From assembly GCA_041396985.1 (NCBI GenBank), contig JAWKXO010000001.1, forward strand, positions 682,001 to 746,000: a DNA stretch of 64,000 nt, read 5' to 3'. This document shows positions 42,014 to 51,288 of this stretch, piece after piece (the first letter of the stretch is position 1; every line of letters begins with the position of its first letter). A model generated the notes under the pieces. It saw only the letters and a list, made by a program, of their open reading frames with translations. It was not told the DNA's origin and ran no database searches. Both the position numbers and the translations under genes were made by a program. The DNA comes from Emcibacteraceae bacterium (lineage in GTDB: Bacteria > Pseudomonadota > Alphaproteobacteria > Sphingomonadales > Emcibacteraceae).

Positions 42014-43861
42014 TTAAAGGCTCTCGTTACTCGCTTTATTGGCATCAACGGTCTGATAAAGCTCGGAGCCTTCATTTTTGAATTTCTGGCTCATTTCCGC
42101 CATGCCATCCTTGGCGAAATCGCGGACTTCCTGGCTTATTTTCATAGAACAGAATTTCGGACCGCACATTGAACAGAAATGTGCCACTTTATGGGCTTCC
42201 TTGGGCAATGTCTGGTCGTGATATTCACGCGCCTTTTCAGGATCAAGGCCGATATTAAACTGATCAATCCAGCGAAATTCAAACCGGGCCCGGCTCATGG
42301 CATCATCGCGGACCTGTGCACCCGGATGTCCTTTTGCAAGGTCGGCGGCATGAGCGGCAATTTTATAGGTAATGACCCCTGTTTTGACATCGTCCCGGTT
42401 GGGAAGGCCCAGATGTTCCTTCGGCGTTACATAACATAGCATGGCACAGCCGAACCAGCCGATCATCGCAGCACCGATCCCGCTGGTGATATGATCATAA
42501 CCCGGGGCAATATCGGTGGTCAGTGGTCCAAGCGTATAAAAGGGTGCTTCATGGCATTCTTTAAGCTGCTTATCCATATTGATCTTGATTTTATTCATCG
42601 GCACATGGCCGGGGCCTTCAATCATGACCTGGCATCCCTTGGCCCAGGCGATTTTGGTTAGTTCCCCCAGGGTTTCAAGCTCGGCAAACTGCGCTTCGTC
42701 ATTGGCGTCGGCGATCGACCCCGGGCGCAGGCCATCGCCGAGTGAAAAGCTCACATCATAAGCGGCCATAATGTCGCAGATTTCCTCAAAATGGGTATAA
42801 AGGAAGCTTTCCTTATGATGGGCAAGGCACCATTTCGCCATGATCGAGCCGCCACGGCTGACAATACCGGTGACCCGTTTGGCGGTCATCGGCACATAAC
42901 GGAGAAGCACCCCGGCATGGATGGTGAAATAATCAACGCCCTGTTCCGCCTGCTCAATCAGTGTGTCGCGATAGACTTCCCAGGTCAGGTCCTCGGCAAT
43001 GCCGCCGACTTTTTCAAGTGCCTGATAAATCGGCACGGTGCCGATCGGCACCGGAGAATTGCGGATGATCCATTCACGTGTGTTATGAATATTACGGCCA
43101 GTGGACAGGTCCATGACATTGTCCGCGCCCCAACGGGTCGCCCAGACCATTTTGTCAACCTCTTCCGCGACGGATGATGTTACGGCGCTGTTCCCTATAT
43201 TGGCATTGATTTTAACCAGAAAATTGCGGCCGATTATCATCGGCTCCGCTTCCGGGTGGTTTATGTTCCGCGGGATAATCGCGCGCCCGGCGGCCACTTC
43301 GCTTCGCACAAATTCAGGGGTGATCTGATCGGGAATATTGGCCCCGAAACTTTCTGCATATTGATCGGGCTTATAATCTTCACCCAGCGCGGCACGGGAC
43401 ATATTTTCACGAATGGCGATATATTCCATTTCTTTGGTGATAATGCCCGCTTTGGCATAATGATACTGGGTCACTATTTTTCCCGGCTTTGCGCGCAGTG
43501 GCCTGTTTTTAATCGGAAACTCACGGGCAAGGAACTTGCCGGTGGCGTTGCCGTTATCCTCGGGTTTTACGTCCCGGCCTTCATATTGCTCAACATCGCC
43601 ACGTTCCAGCACCCAGCTTTGACGTTCTCTTGAAAGTCCGGCATCAATGTCAATTTCTACATTCGGATCTGTATAGGGGCCCGATGTATCATAAACATGC
43701 AGGTCTTTTTCGCCCGATGACGGGTCAAGCTTAATAGAGCGCATTGGCACCTGAATACTTTTATCTGACCCTTCAACATAAATTTTTGTCGAGGCCGGGA
43801 GCGCACCGGTGGTGACTTCTATTTTCTTGGCATTTTTATCAATTTTGGTTTCAACGTTCAT
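42014..43861 (-). CDS. thiC: Phosphomethylpyrimidine synthase ThiC
   Basis: 615 residues from the ATG at 43861. Radical-SAM enzyme that turns aminoimidazole ribotide into the HMP-phosphate half of thiamine. The C-terminal Fe-S motif Cys-x2-Cys-x4-Cys (CSMCGPKFC) is intact, as are the substrate-binding stretches (GDGLRPG, EGPGHVPM). An ATG at 43876 is in frame but lies on top of the ribosome site (GGAG, nine bases before 43861), so 43861 is the start. Controlled by a TPP riboswitch. No other thi genes are adjacent. Confidence 0.96.
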   Translation of the reverse strand: MNVETKIDKNAKKIEVTTGALPASTKIYVEGSDKSIQVPMRSIKLDPSSGEKDLHVYDTSGPYTDPNVEIDIDAGLSRERQSWVLERGDVEQYEGRDVKPEDNGNATGKFLAREFPIKNRPLRAKPGKIVTQYHYAKAGIITKEMEYIAIRENMSRAALGEDYKPDQYAESFGANIPDQITPEFVRSEVAAGRAIIPRNINHPEAEPMIIGRNFLVKINANIGNSAVTSSVAEEVDKMVWATRWGADNVMDLSTGRNIHNTREWIIRNSPVPIGTVPIYQALEKVGGIAEDLTWEVYRDTLIEQAEQGVDYFTIHAGVLLRYVPMTAKRVTGIVSRGGSIMAKWCLAHHKESFLYTHFEEICDIMAAYDVSFSLGDGLRPGSIADANDEAQFAELETLGELTKIAWAKGCQVMIEGPGHVPMNKIKINMDKQLKECHEAPFYTLGPLTTDIAPGYDHITSGIGAAMIGWFGCAMLCYVTPKEHLGLPNRDDVKTGVITYKIAAHAADLAKGHPGAQVRDDAMSRARFEFRWIDQFNIGLDPEKAREYHDQTLPKEAHKVAHFCSMCGPKFCSMKISQEVRDFAKDGMAEMSQKFKNEGSELYQTVDANKASNESL

Positions 43862-43866
43862 AGCTA

Positions 43867-43895
43867 GGATCTCCATACATTATAATTGGAGATCC
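43867..43895 (-). promoter_or_regulatory. Hairpin covering the thiC ribosome site, riboswitch expression platform
   Basis: On the minus strand GGATCTCC (from 43895), a 13-base loop and GGAGATCC: a perfect 8-bp stem whose 3' arm contains the thiC Shine-Dalgarno GGAG. It lies between the TPP aptamer and the start codon and would block translation when formed. Confidence 0.65.
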
Positions 43896-43929
43896 GGGAT
43901 ATAGCGGTAACGGTATTAGAATTTAAAAT

Positions 43930-44019
43930 CCCTTCCCTCCGCCGGAATAACCCGGATCAGGTTCTAAGGGTTACTATCATCATTGCAATAGAATCTCAGT
44001 CTCGGTGACTCCCCTAGGA
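43930..44019 (-). ncRNA. TPP (THI-box) riboswitch upstream of thiC
   Basis: Minus-strand sequence contains the conserved aptamer parts in order: GGGGAGTC at the 5' side, ACTGAGA, then TAGAACCTGATCCGG, and the closing GGCGGAGGGA at the 3' side. These are the thiamine pyrophosphate-binding J3-2 and P4-P5 parts. Binding of TPP is expected to lower thiC expression. The interval 43862-44105 otherwise holds only the ribosome-site hairpin and the promoter. Confidence 0.93.
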
Positions 44020-44105
44020 ATGCTTATAAGAGTAAACATTTTCCCGCCCAATACAAGGGAAATATATGATGGTAATGACCGATTTTACCCTGTATAAGAT
44101 GCTTC

Positions 44106-44567
44106 ATGGAAATAGAGATCAGCGAAATCAAATCACACATAAAAAAAGGTGAGCGTTTACTTGGGCTTGACCTTGGCTCAAAAACAATCGGTATCGCCCT
44201 TTCTGATACGGGCCTTCGCATTGCAACACCGATGGAAACAATCCGCCGTAAAAAATTCACAACTGATGCGGAACGATTGCTCACCATTATAAATGAACAA
44301 AAAGTTGGGGCATTGGTTCTTGGCCTGCCCAAAAACATGGACGGCTCGGAAGGGCCGCGCTGCCAGTCAACACGGCAGTTTGCCAAAAACATGGCCGAGA
44401 AAACCGATATTCCCATCTGTTTCTGGGATGAGCGGCTTTCCACCGTTGCAGCCACCCGTACTTTGTTGGAGGCAGACACAAGCCGCAAACGGCGAGATCA
44501 GCTAGTTGACAAAATTGCCGCCTCCTATATTTTACAGGGTGTTCTTGATAATCTGGTCCGGTGCTAG
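44106..44567 (+). CDS. ruvX: RuvX/YqgF family putative pre-16S rRNA nuclease (Holliday junction resolvase-like)
   Basis: 153 residues. RNase-H-like fold with LGLDLGSKTIGIALSD near 20-33 (first catalytic Asp), GLPKNMDGSEG near 77-87 and DERLST near 104-109 (second acidic site). In E. coli YqgF is required for 16S rRNA 5' maturation. First of the rightward series, divergent from thiC. Confidence 0.93.
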   Translation: MEIEISEIKSHIKKGERLLGLDLGSKTIGIALSDTGLRIATPMETIRRKKFTTDAERLLTIINEQKVGALVLGLPKNMDGSEGPRCQSTRQFAKNMAEKTDIPICFWDERLSTVAATRTLLEADTSRKRRDQLVDKIAASYILQGVLDNLVRC

Positions 44568-44583
44568 AAATTCAATAATTCAC

Positions 44584-44612
44584 TTGCCCCCCTACCCGAT
44601 TACATCTATATA
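44584..44612 (+). promoter_or_regulatory. pyrB promoter
   Basis: TTGCCC (44584-44589), a 17-base spacer and TATATA (44607-44612), giving a leader of about 40 bases. No attenuator hairpin or leader peptide is visible. Confidence 0.5.
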
Positions 44613-44657
44613 CTTGATTTTCAGAACCTTATAAAACAGCACATTTAAGGACTGAAT

Positions 44658-45611
44658 ATGTCGTCAGACAATGCCCCGTTCCCACACCAGCACCTGCTTG
44701 GTATTGAAGGTCTGAACGAGTTTGAAATTAAACAAATTCTCGATCTTGCCGACAAATATGTCGACCAAAACCGCCGGACAAATAAGAAAAAAGACCTGCT
44801 TGAAGGCATGACACAGATCAATCTGTTTTTTGAAAATTCCACCAGAACAAGAATGTCATTTGAACTTGCCGGAAAGCGCCTTGGCGCCGATGTTATCAAT
44901 ATGTCAACATCAACGTCATCAATCAAAAAGGGCGAAACCCTTATAGATACAGCCTCAACATTAAATGCGATGAGGCCGGATTTATTGGTGGTTCGTCACG
45001 ATTCTTCCGGTGCAGTTAAACTGCTTTCAAGAAAAGTGGACTGCGCTGTGCTTAATGCCGGGGATGGGAAGCATGAACATCCGACACAGGCCCTTCTTGA
45101 TGCCCTGACCATCAGACGCCGCAAAGGGCGTCTAGCCCGCCTGACCGTTGCCATATGCGGCGATGTGATGCACAGCCGGGTTGCGCGATCAAACATCCAT
45201 CTTTTAAATATTATGGGCGCGCGTGTCCGTCTTATCGGGCCACCAACACTGATCCCATCCGGTGCACAGAAACTCGGGGCGGAAATTTATTACAACATGG
45301 AAGAAGGGCTTAAAGACTGCGACATCGTAATGATGTTAAGGCTGCAAACCGAGCGCATGCATGGCGGATACTTCCCCAGTGTCACGGAATATTTCTCACT
45401 TTACGGTCTTGATTATGACAAGCTTGCCGTCGCAAAGGAAGATGCGCTGATCATGCATCCTGGCCCCATGAACCGCGGCGTTGAAATTGATGCCGCCGTA
45501 GCTGATGATCTGACCCGAAGCGCCATTCAGGAACAGGTGGAAATGGGCGTTGCTGTCCGGATGGCCTGTCTTGATCTGCTGACACGCACAAAAAGAGGAG
45601 TAAGCAATTGA
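44658..45611 (+). CDS. pyrB: Aspartate carbamoyltransferase catalytic subunit
   Basis: 317 residues. First committed step of pyrimidine synthesis: carbamoyl phosphate plus aspartate. The carbamoyl-phosphate-binding motif STRTRMSFE is near 54-62, HPTQALLD near 140-147, and HPGPMNRGVE near 271-280. No pyrI regulatory subunit follows; instead it overlaps a dihydroorotase-like gene by 4 bases, the arrangement known for class A transcarbamoylases that pair with PyrC or PyrC-like subunits. Confidence 0.96.
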   Translation: MSSDNAPFPHQHLLGIEGLNEFEIKQILDLADKYVDQNRRTNKKKDLLEGMTQINLFFENSTRTRMSFELAGKRLGADVINMSTSTSSIKKGETLIDTASTLNAMRPDLLVVRHDSSGAVKLLSRKVDCAVLNAGDGKHEHPTQALLDALTIRRRKGRLARLTVAICGDVMHSRVARSNIHLLNIMGARVRLIGPPTLIPSGAQKLGAEIYYNMEEGLKDCDIVMMLRLQTERMHGGYFPSVTEYFSLYGLDYDKLAVAKEDALIMHPGPMNRGVEIDAAVADDLTRSAIQEQVEMGVAVRMACLDLLTRTKRGVSN

Positions 45612-46891
45612 GTAAATTTGTCCTCTATAAAAATGCCCGCCTGCTTGATCCAGCATCAGGGCTTGATATCAAAGGTGAGCTGCTTACCAAAAACAGTAAA
45701 ATTGATGCGCTCGGTAAAAAAGTTGATGCACCGGACGATGCAGAAATAATTGATCTTAAGGGTAAGTGCCTTTGCCCGGGCCTTATTGATATGCGTGTTT
45801 TTGTCGGCATTCCCGGTGCCGATTATAAAGACACTATTTTAAACACGGGCGAAGCCGCCGCCGCCGGCGGAGTTACAACAGTTTGCGTTCAACCAAATTC
45901 AAATCCGATCATCGACTGCTTTCCCAATATTGAATATCTGACATCAAGAGCAAAAAATGCTTTGGTCAATTTTATTCCCATGCCCGCGGTAACCAAGAAG
46001 CTTGAAGGCAAGGAAATGACAGATATCGGACTGATGTCGAAGGCAGGCTATAAAACCTTCACCGATTGCAGTGCGACAATTGAAAGCGCCGCGTTAATGA
46101 GCCGCATTTTTAAATATGCATCGGCATTTGACGCACAGATTATCCAGCATCTTGCCGAACCCAGCCTTTCCAGAAACGGCTGCATGAATGCAGGTGAATT
46201 GGCAACAAGGCTCGGCTTACCCGGCATTCCGACTGCGGCTGAAACGATTGTGCTGGAGCGGGATATCAGACTGCTCAGATCAACAAACTGCCGCTATCAT
46301 GCATCACAGATTACCTGTGCGGACAGTATTGAGGTCGTTAAAAATGCCAAAGACATGGGGCTTAAAATTACTGCCGGGGTTGCCGTTCCCCATCTGGCCT
46401 TAAACGAGTATGCCATTGAGGATTATCGCACTTTCACCAAACTTTCACCGCCTCTACGAGCAGAGGAAGACCGGCTGGCCGTCATTGATGCGCTTAAAAA
46501 TGGCATTATAGATGTGATCGTCAGCGGACATGACCCGGAAGACCCTGAAAGCAAGCGGGTGCCGTTTGAGCATGCCGAGGCGGGTGTGATCGGGCTTGAA
46601 ACCCTTTTGAATATTTCCCTTGAAATGTATCATAACGGCAGCCTTGATCTGTTGGATATTCTTTCAAAGCTGACCTGTAATCCTGCCCGGATTATGGGAC
46701 TGGATAGCGGCGTTCTAAAGGCGGGGGCACCAGCTGATCTCTGTATATTTGATTTAAATGTCCCTTACAGGATTGACCCTGATAAAATGGTCAGTGTAAC
46801 CAAAAACACATGTTTTGACGGCCGTCCTGTTCAGGGCCGGGTCATCAGAACAGTTGTCGGTGGGGTTAGTGTTTATCAATATGCCGGTTGA
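45608..46891 (+). CDS. Dihydroorotase-like protein lacking metal ligands (PyrC'-type)
   Basis: 427 residues. Start is TTG at 45608, overlapping the pyrB stop, with GGAG eight bases upstream. Amidohydrolase fold of type I dihydroorotases, but the N-terminal metal motif D-x-H-x-H reads DMRVF (61-65) and the catalytic Asp region usually TDHAPH reads SGHDPE (306-311). Two zinc ligands and the catalytic base are therefore gone. In Pseudomonas a similar inactive PyrC' is needed to assemble active PyrB; the same structural role is inferred here. A working dihydroorotase must be elsewhere in the genome. Confidence 0.88.
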   Translation: MSKFVLYKNARLLDPASGLDIKGELLTKNSKIDALGKKVDAPDDAEIIDLKGKCLCPGLIDMRVFVGIPGADYKDTILNTGEAAAAGGVTTVCVQPNSNPIIDCFPNIEYLTSRAKNALVNFIPMPAVTKKLEGKEMTDIGLMSKAGYKTFTDCSATIESAALMSRIFKYASAFDAQIIQHLAEPSLSRNGCMNAGELATRLGLPGIPTAAETIVLERDIRLLRSTNCRYHASQITCADSIEVVKNAKDMGLKITAGVAVPHLALNEYAIEDYRTFTKLSPPLRAEEDRLAVIDALKNGIIDVIVSGHDPEDPESKRVPFEHAEAGVIGLETLLNISLEMYHNGSLDLLDILSKLTCNPARIMGLDSGVLKAGAPADLCIFDLNVPYRIDPDKMVSVTKNTCFDGRPVQGRVIRTVVGGVSVYQYAG

Positions 46892-47480
46892 TTATTCATA
46901 CATTCTCATTTTTTTAATTTTTGCAGGCGGCTATGTCCTAGGCTCGGTTCCTTTTGGTCTTGTCCTCACCCGACTGGCCGGGTACGGCGATATCCGTAAA
47001 ATCGGTTCCGGCAACATTGGTGCGACAAATGTACTTCGCACCGGCAACAAATTTCTCGCACTGATGACATTGATCCTGGATATCGGTAAAGGGGCAATAG
47101 CGGTTTTCATTGCAGAATATTTTTATCCCGGGCTTGGCCTTTTTGCTGGTGGTGGGGCCTTTATTGGTCATTTATATTCCATATTTCTTAAATTTACCGG
47201 TGGCAAGGGGGTTGCCACATTTCTTGGAATTATGATTGCCCTTAACCCCCTTACCGGCCTCGCTTGTTGTCTAAGCTGGCTGGTTACAGCGCTTATTTTC
47301 AGAATTTCTTCCCTTTCCGCACTTGTGGCTGCCCTCCTGTCACCACTTTACAGTTATTATTTTTCAGATTTTAAACTTGCTATTCTCGCGGGTATATTGT
47401 GTATTCTTATTCTACTTAAGCATAAGGAAAATATTAAACGCCTCCTAAACGGCACAGAACCAAGGATCGGCAAAAAATAA
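46881..47480 (+). CDS. plsY: Glycerol-3-phosphate acyltransferase PlsY
   Basis: 199 residues from the ATG at 46881, overlapping the pyrC-like stop by 11 bases; the longer frame is inside that gene. Five membrane helices. The conserved GSGNIGATNVLRTGN and later GGKGVAT stretches identify PlsY, which uses acyl-phosphate to make lysophosphatidic acid, the first step of membrane phospholipid synthesis. Its position after pyrC is usual in alphaproteobacteria. Confidence 0.95.
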   Translation: MPVDYSYILIFLIFAGGYVLGSVPFGLVLTRLAGYGDIRKIGSGNIGATNVLRTGNKFLALMTLILDIGKGAIAVFIAEYFYPGLGLFAGGGAFIGHLYSIFLKFTGGKGVATFLGIMIALNPLTGLACCLSWLVTALIFRISSLSALVAALLSPLYSYYFSDFKLAILAGILCILILLKHKENIKRLLNGTEPRIGKK

Positions 47481-47494
47481 CAGGGGGAAGTCAT

Positions 47495-48628
47495 ATGGGC
47501 AGCACAGCAGAGCAATTATCTCTTCAGGAAAAAATTGCCCGACTTCGCCTGATCCGCACTGAAAATGTCGGGCCCGTAACATTCAGACAACTTATTGAGC
47601 GCTATAAAACAGCGGAAAAAGCCCTAGAAATGCTGCCTGAGCTTGCAAAGCGCGGCGGCCGGAAAAAGCCCCTCGTCGCTTGCAGCAAAGCAATGATAGA
47701 AGCTGATCTGGAAGAACTTGAGAAACAAAAGGGAACACTAATTGTTTTTGGGGACAGTCTTTATCCGCGCCCACTCGCTGCAACAGAAGATGCGCCGCCC
47801 GTCATGATGGGACTTGGCCATACGCATCTTTTGCAACAAAAGAGCTTTGCCATTGTCGGCGCAAGAAATGCTTCTGCAGTGGGATTAAAAATAGCGACTT
47901 CCTTTGCCCGGAAACTGGGAGAGGCCGGGTATATAATCAGTTCAGGCATGGCCCGGGGCATTGATGCCGCCGCACATCATGGCGCTTTGGAGTCAGGGAC
48001 TATTGCCGTTTTGGCAGGCGGTGCCGATGTTATATACCCCAGAGAAAATAGTGTACTTTATGAACAAATCAGGCAAACCGGACTGATTTTATCGGAAATG
48101 CCTTTTGGCACGCAACCTCAGGCCCGCCATTTTCCAAGACGCAATAGAATTATTTCAGGGCTATCCCTAGGTGTTCTTGTGGTGGAAGCAACCCACCAGT
48201 CCGGTACACTGATCACCGCCAGGCTCGCCTCAGAACAGGGACGTGAAGTATTTGCCGTTCCCGGCTCCCCGCTTGATCCACGGTCCAAAGGGCCAAACAG
48301 CCTGATACGACAGGGCGCACAGCTCACCGAATCCGTTCAGGATATTCTGGATGTCCTTAAATTTATGGATGAACGAAGCCTGTCTGAACCACAATATGAT
48401 TTATTCACCCTCCCTGACACTCCACAACAGGCCGACGACAATCTGAATAAGGAATTGGGCAAAGCACGCAATATCATTAAGGAAAAATTAAGTCATACGG
48501 CGATATCAATTGACGAGCTGATTAGATTAACAGAATTAGACACTTCCATGATCCAGACTGTGCTTTTGGAGCTGGAATTAGCAGGAGAAATTACCCGTCA
48601 TGCAGGAAACAGGGTATCTTTTTGTTAA
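47495..48628 (+). CDS. dprA: DNA-processing protein DprA
   Basis: 377 residues. Rossmann-like DprA core (about 85-290) with AIVGARNAS, SGMARGIDAAAHHGAL and FPRRNRIISGLS, plus a C-terminal winged-helix (about 315-377). DprA loads RecA on single-stranded DNA during natural transformation. A strong ribosome site GGGGGAAG precedes the start; 14 bases after plsY. Confidence 0.95.
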   Translation: MGSTAEQLSLQEKIARLRLIRTENVGPVTFRQLIERYKTAEKALEMLPELAKRGGRKKPLVACSKAMIEADLEELEKQKGTLIVFGDSLYPRPLAATEDAPPVMMGLGHTHLLQQKSFAIVGARNASAVGLKIATSFARKLGEAGYIISSGMARGIDAAAHHGALESGTIAVLAGGADVIYPRENSVLYEQIRQTGLILSEMPFGTQPQARHFPRRNRIISGLSLGVLVVEATHQSGTLITARLASEQGREVFAVPGSPLDPRSKGPNSLIRQGAQLTESVQDILDVLKFMDERSLSEPQYDLFTLPDTPQQADDNLNKELGKARNIIKEKLSHTAISIDELIRLTELDTSMIQTVLLELELAGEITRHAGNRVSFC

Positions 48629-48691
48629 AACATTCTGTAAAAGCCCCTGAAGAATAAAATATTTGACGATTCTAGTGGTAAATGAGGCGCA

Positions 48692-51280
48692 ATGAAAACA
48701 GTAATTGTTGAATCCCCGGCGAAAGCCAAAACCATCAATAAGTATCTTGGTAAAGATTATAAAGTTCTGGCAAGTTTTGGCCATATCCGTGATCTCCCGT
48801 CAAAAGACGGTTCTGTGGATACCGAAAATGATTTTGCCATGACCTGGGAAATCGATGGTGACAGCAAAAAGCGTATCAAACAGATTGCCGATGCGACCAA
48901 GGGCAGTGAAGAACTGATCCTAGCTACCGACCCTGACCGGGAAGGTGAAGCCATTTCCTGGCATGTGCTTGAAGTTCTTAAAGCCCGCCGCGGCGTCATG
49001 AAGGATGTCGCCGTTAAAAGGGTCGTTTTTAATGAAATTACCAAACCTGCCATTTTAAAAGCCATGCAGGAACCCCGTGATATTGATAATGAAATGGTCG
49101 AAGCCTATCTGGCCCGCCGCGCGCTCGATTATCTTGTCGGATTTAACCTGTCGCCGGTTTTATGGCGCAAACTGCCCGGATCAAAATCGGCGGGACGAGT
49201 CCAGTCTGTTGCGCTTAGACTTATCTGTGAACGTGAGCTGGAAATTGAAAAATTCAAATCGGAAGAATACTGGACCATTGAAGCCGATCTTAAAAATTCG
49301 GCGTCAGAACCATTTACTGCAAAACTTACTGTACTTAATGGTGATAAATTAACAAAATTCTCACTTTCAAATAAGGAAAGTGCCAATGCTGCGAAGAAAG
49401 CGGTTGAAGCCGCCAATCTGACCGTAAAGGATGTTCAGAGCAAGCCGGCAACAAGACACCCGGCAGCCCCATTTACTACTTCAACATTGCAACAGGAAGC
49501 TGCCCGTAAACTTGGTTTCAATGCCCAGCGTACGATGCGCACCGCACAAAAACTATATGAAGGCATTGAAATTAACGGTGAAACAACCGGACTGATCACC
49601 TATATGCGTACGGACGGTGTTTCAATGGCGAATGAAGCCATTGCCAGTGCCAGGAATGTAATCGCAACCAAATATGGTGAAAAATACGTTCCGGCAAAAG
49701 CGAAAATATATAAAAACAAATCCAAAAATGCTCAGGAGGCGCATGAAGCGATTAGGCCGACTGATCTTTCCCGCCTGCCAGAAACTGTTGCGAATAAACT
49801 GGATGATGATCAGAAGCGCCTATATGACCTGATCTGGAAAAGAACCATTGCCAGTCAGATGGCCGAAGCGAGAATGGAAAGAACCACTGCCGATATCCAA
49901 TCCGAAGACGGTAAAATTATTTTGCGGGCCACCGGAACTGTCCAGATTTTTGATGGCTTTCTTACGCTTTATCAGGAAGGACAGGATGACAAGCAGGATG
50001 ATGACGAAAGACGCCTGCCCAAACTATCTGTAAGTGAAAAAATAAATAAAGAAAAAATTGAAGCGAACCAGCATTTCACTGAGCCACCTCCAAGATTCTC
50101 TGAAGCCAGTCTTGTCAAAAGGCTAGAAGAACTGGGGATCGGTCGTCCATCCACTTACGCGTCAATTCTGACTGTCCTTAGGGAACGTAACTATGTCCTT
50201 ATGGATAAAAACCGATTTGTACCGGAAGGAAAAGGCCGGGTTGTAACATCTTTCCTTGAAAGTTATTTCAATAAATATGTCCAGTATGATTTTACGGCCG
50301 AAATGGAATCCGAACTGGATATGATTTCTGACGGGAAAATTCCTTGGAAAGAAGTATTGGCTAATTTCTGGCTTGATTTCAGCGGCGCTATTGAAGGGAC
50401 AAAAGACCTTCGGGTCTCTGAAGTGCTGGATGTGATTACTGATGCCCTCGCCCCATTTATTTTTCCGGCGCGTGAAGACGGATCAGACCCACGCATTTGT
50501 CCAAAATGTAAAGAAGGACGATTAAGCGTTAAAACTGGTAAATTCGGTGCCTTTATTGGTTGTGAAAATTACCCAACCTGTGATTTCACCCGTCAAATTC
50601 AGAATAATGATGAAGCTATTGTTGAAGAAGATGGGCAAAAAACGCTGGGTATTGATCCTGTATCAGGGATGGAAGTTACCTTAAGATCAGGACGGTTCGG
50701 TCCTTACATACAACTTGGCGAACCTGTGGAAAAAGAAAAACCCAAGCGGGCGTCTATCCCAAAAGGCATGAGCGCAGAATCTATTGATTTTGAGCGGGCA
50801 TTAAAACTTCTTGCCCTGCCCCGTGATGTTGGTGTTCATCCGGAGGATGGTAAAATCATTAAGGCGGCAATCGGACGTTTCGGCCCTTATGTGTCGCATA
50901 ATGGAGTCTTTGCCAGCCTTAAAGACCCTGAGGATGTCTTTAACATCGGAACCAACCACGCCGTCACATTGCTGGCAGAAGCTGCCGCAAAACGCAGCAA
51001 AACGTCTGAGCCGATTAAAGATCTTGGACCTCATCCTGACGGTGACAGTAATATTCTTGTCATGGACGGACGTTATGGTCCATATGTAAAATATAATCGT
51101 ATAAATGCCACTATTCCAAAAGATAAAGACCCGAAAAACATTACGCTTGAAGAGGCGTTGGAGCTGATTAAAGCCAGAGCGGAAAAAGGGAAGAAAACAA
51201 AATCTTCCGCAAAAGCGGTAACAAAAAAGAAAGCCAAGGCAAAGCCAAAAGCTAAACCCAAAAAGGCTAAAACCAAATAA
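48692..51280 (+). CDS. topA: DNA topoisomerase I
   Basis: 862 residues. Relaxes negative supercoils by single-strand passage. N-terminal Toprim domain (KTVIVESPAKAKT, DPDREGE), catalytic Tyr in TYMRTDG near 310, and the SYASIL-type region (RPSTYASI) near 495. C-terminal zinc ribbon Cys-x2-Cys...Cys (CPKC, GCENYPTC) near 605-630, then two degenerate repeats without Cys (GRFGPYI/GRFGPYV) and a Lys/Ala-rich tail (about 825-862). Confidence 0.97.
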   Translation: MKTVIVESPAKAKTINKYLGKDYKVLASFGHIRDLPSKDGSVDTENDFAMTWEIDGDSKKRIKQIADATKGSEELILATDPDREGEAISWHVLEVLKARRGVMKDVAVKRVVFNEITKPAILKAMQEPRDIDNEMVEAYLARRALDYLVGFNLSPVLWRKLPGSKSAGRVQSVALRLICERELEIEKFKSEEYWTIEADLKNSASEPFTAKLTVLNGDKLTKFSLSNKESANAAKKAVEAANLTVKDVQSKPATRHPAAPFTTSTLQQEAARKLGFNAQRTMRTAQKLYEGIEINGETTGLITYMRTDGVSMANEAIASARNVIATKYGEKYVPAKAKIYKNKSKNAQEAHEAIRPTDLSRLPETVANKLDDDQKRLYDLIWKRTIASQMAEARMERTTADIQSEDGKIILRATGTVQIFDGFLTLYQEGQDDKQDDDERRLPKLSVSEKINKEKIEANQHFTEPPPRFSEASLVKRLEELGIGRPSTYASILTVLRERNYVLMDKNRFVPEGKGRVVTSFLESYFNKYVQYDFTAEMESELDMISDGKIPWKEVLANFWLDFSGAIEGTKDLRVSEVLDVITDALAPFIFPAREDGSDPRICPKCKEGRLSVKTGKFGAFIGCENYPTCDFTRQIQNNDEAIVEEDGQKTLGIDPVSGMEVTLRSGRFGPYIQLGEPVEKEKPKRASIPKGMSAESIDFERALKLLALPRDVGVHPEDGKIIKAAIGRFGPYVSHNGVFASLKDPEDVFNIGTNHAVTLLAEAAAKRSKTSEPIKDLGPHPDGDSNILVMDGRYGPYVKYNRINATIPKDKDPKNITLEEALELIKARAEKGKKTKSSAKAVTKKKAKAKPKAKPKKAKTK

Positions 51281-51288
51281 GAGAAAAT

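Noticed and set aside
44024..44488. 154-codon open frame on the minus strand over ruvX
   Set aside because: It overlaps both the TPP riboswitch and ruvX and shows no domain.
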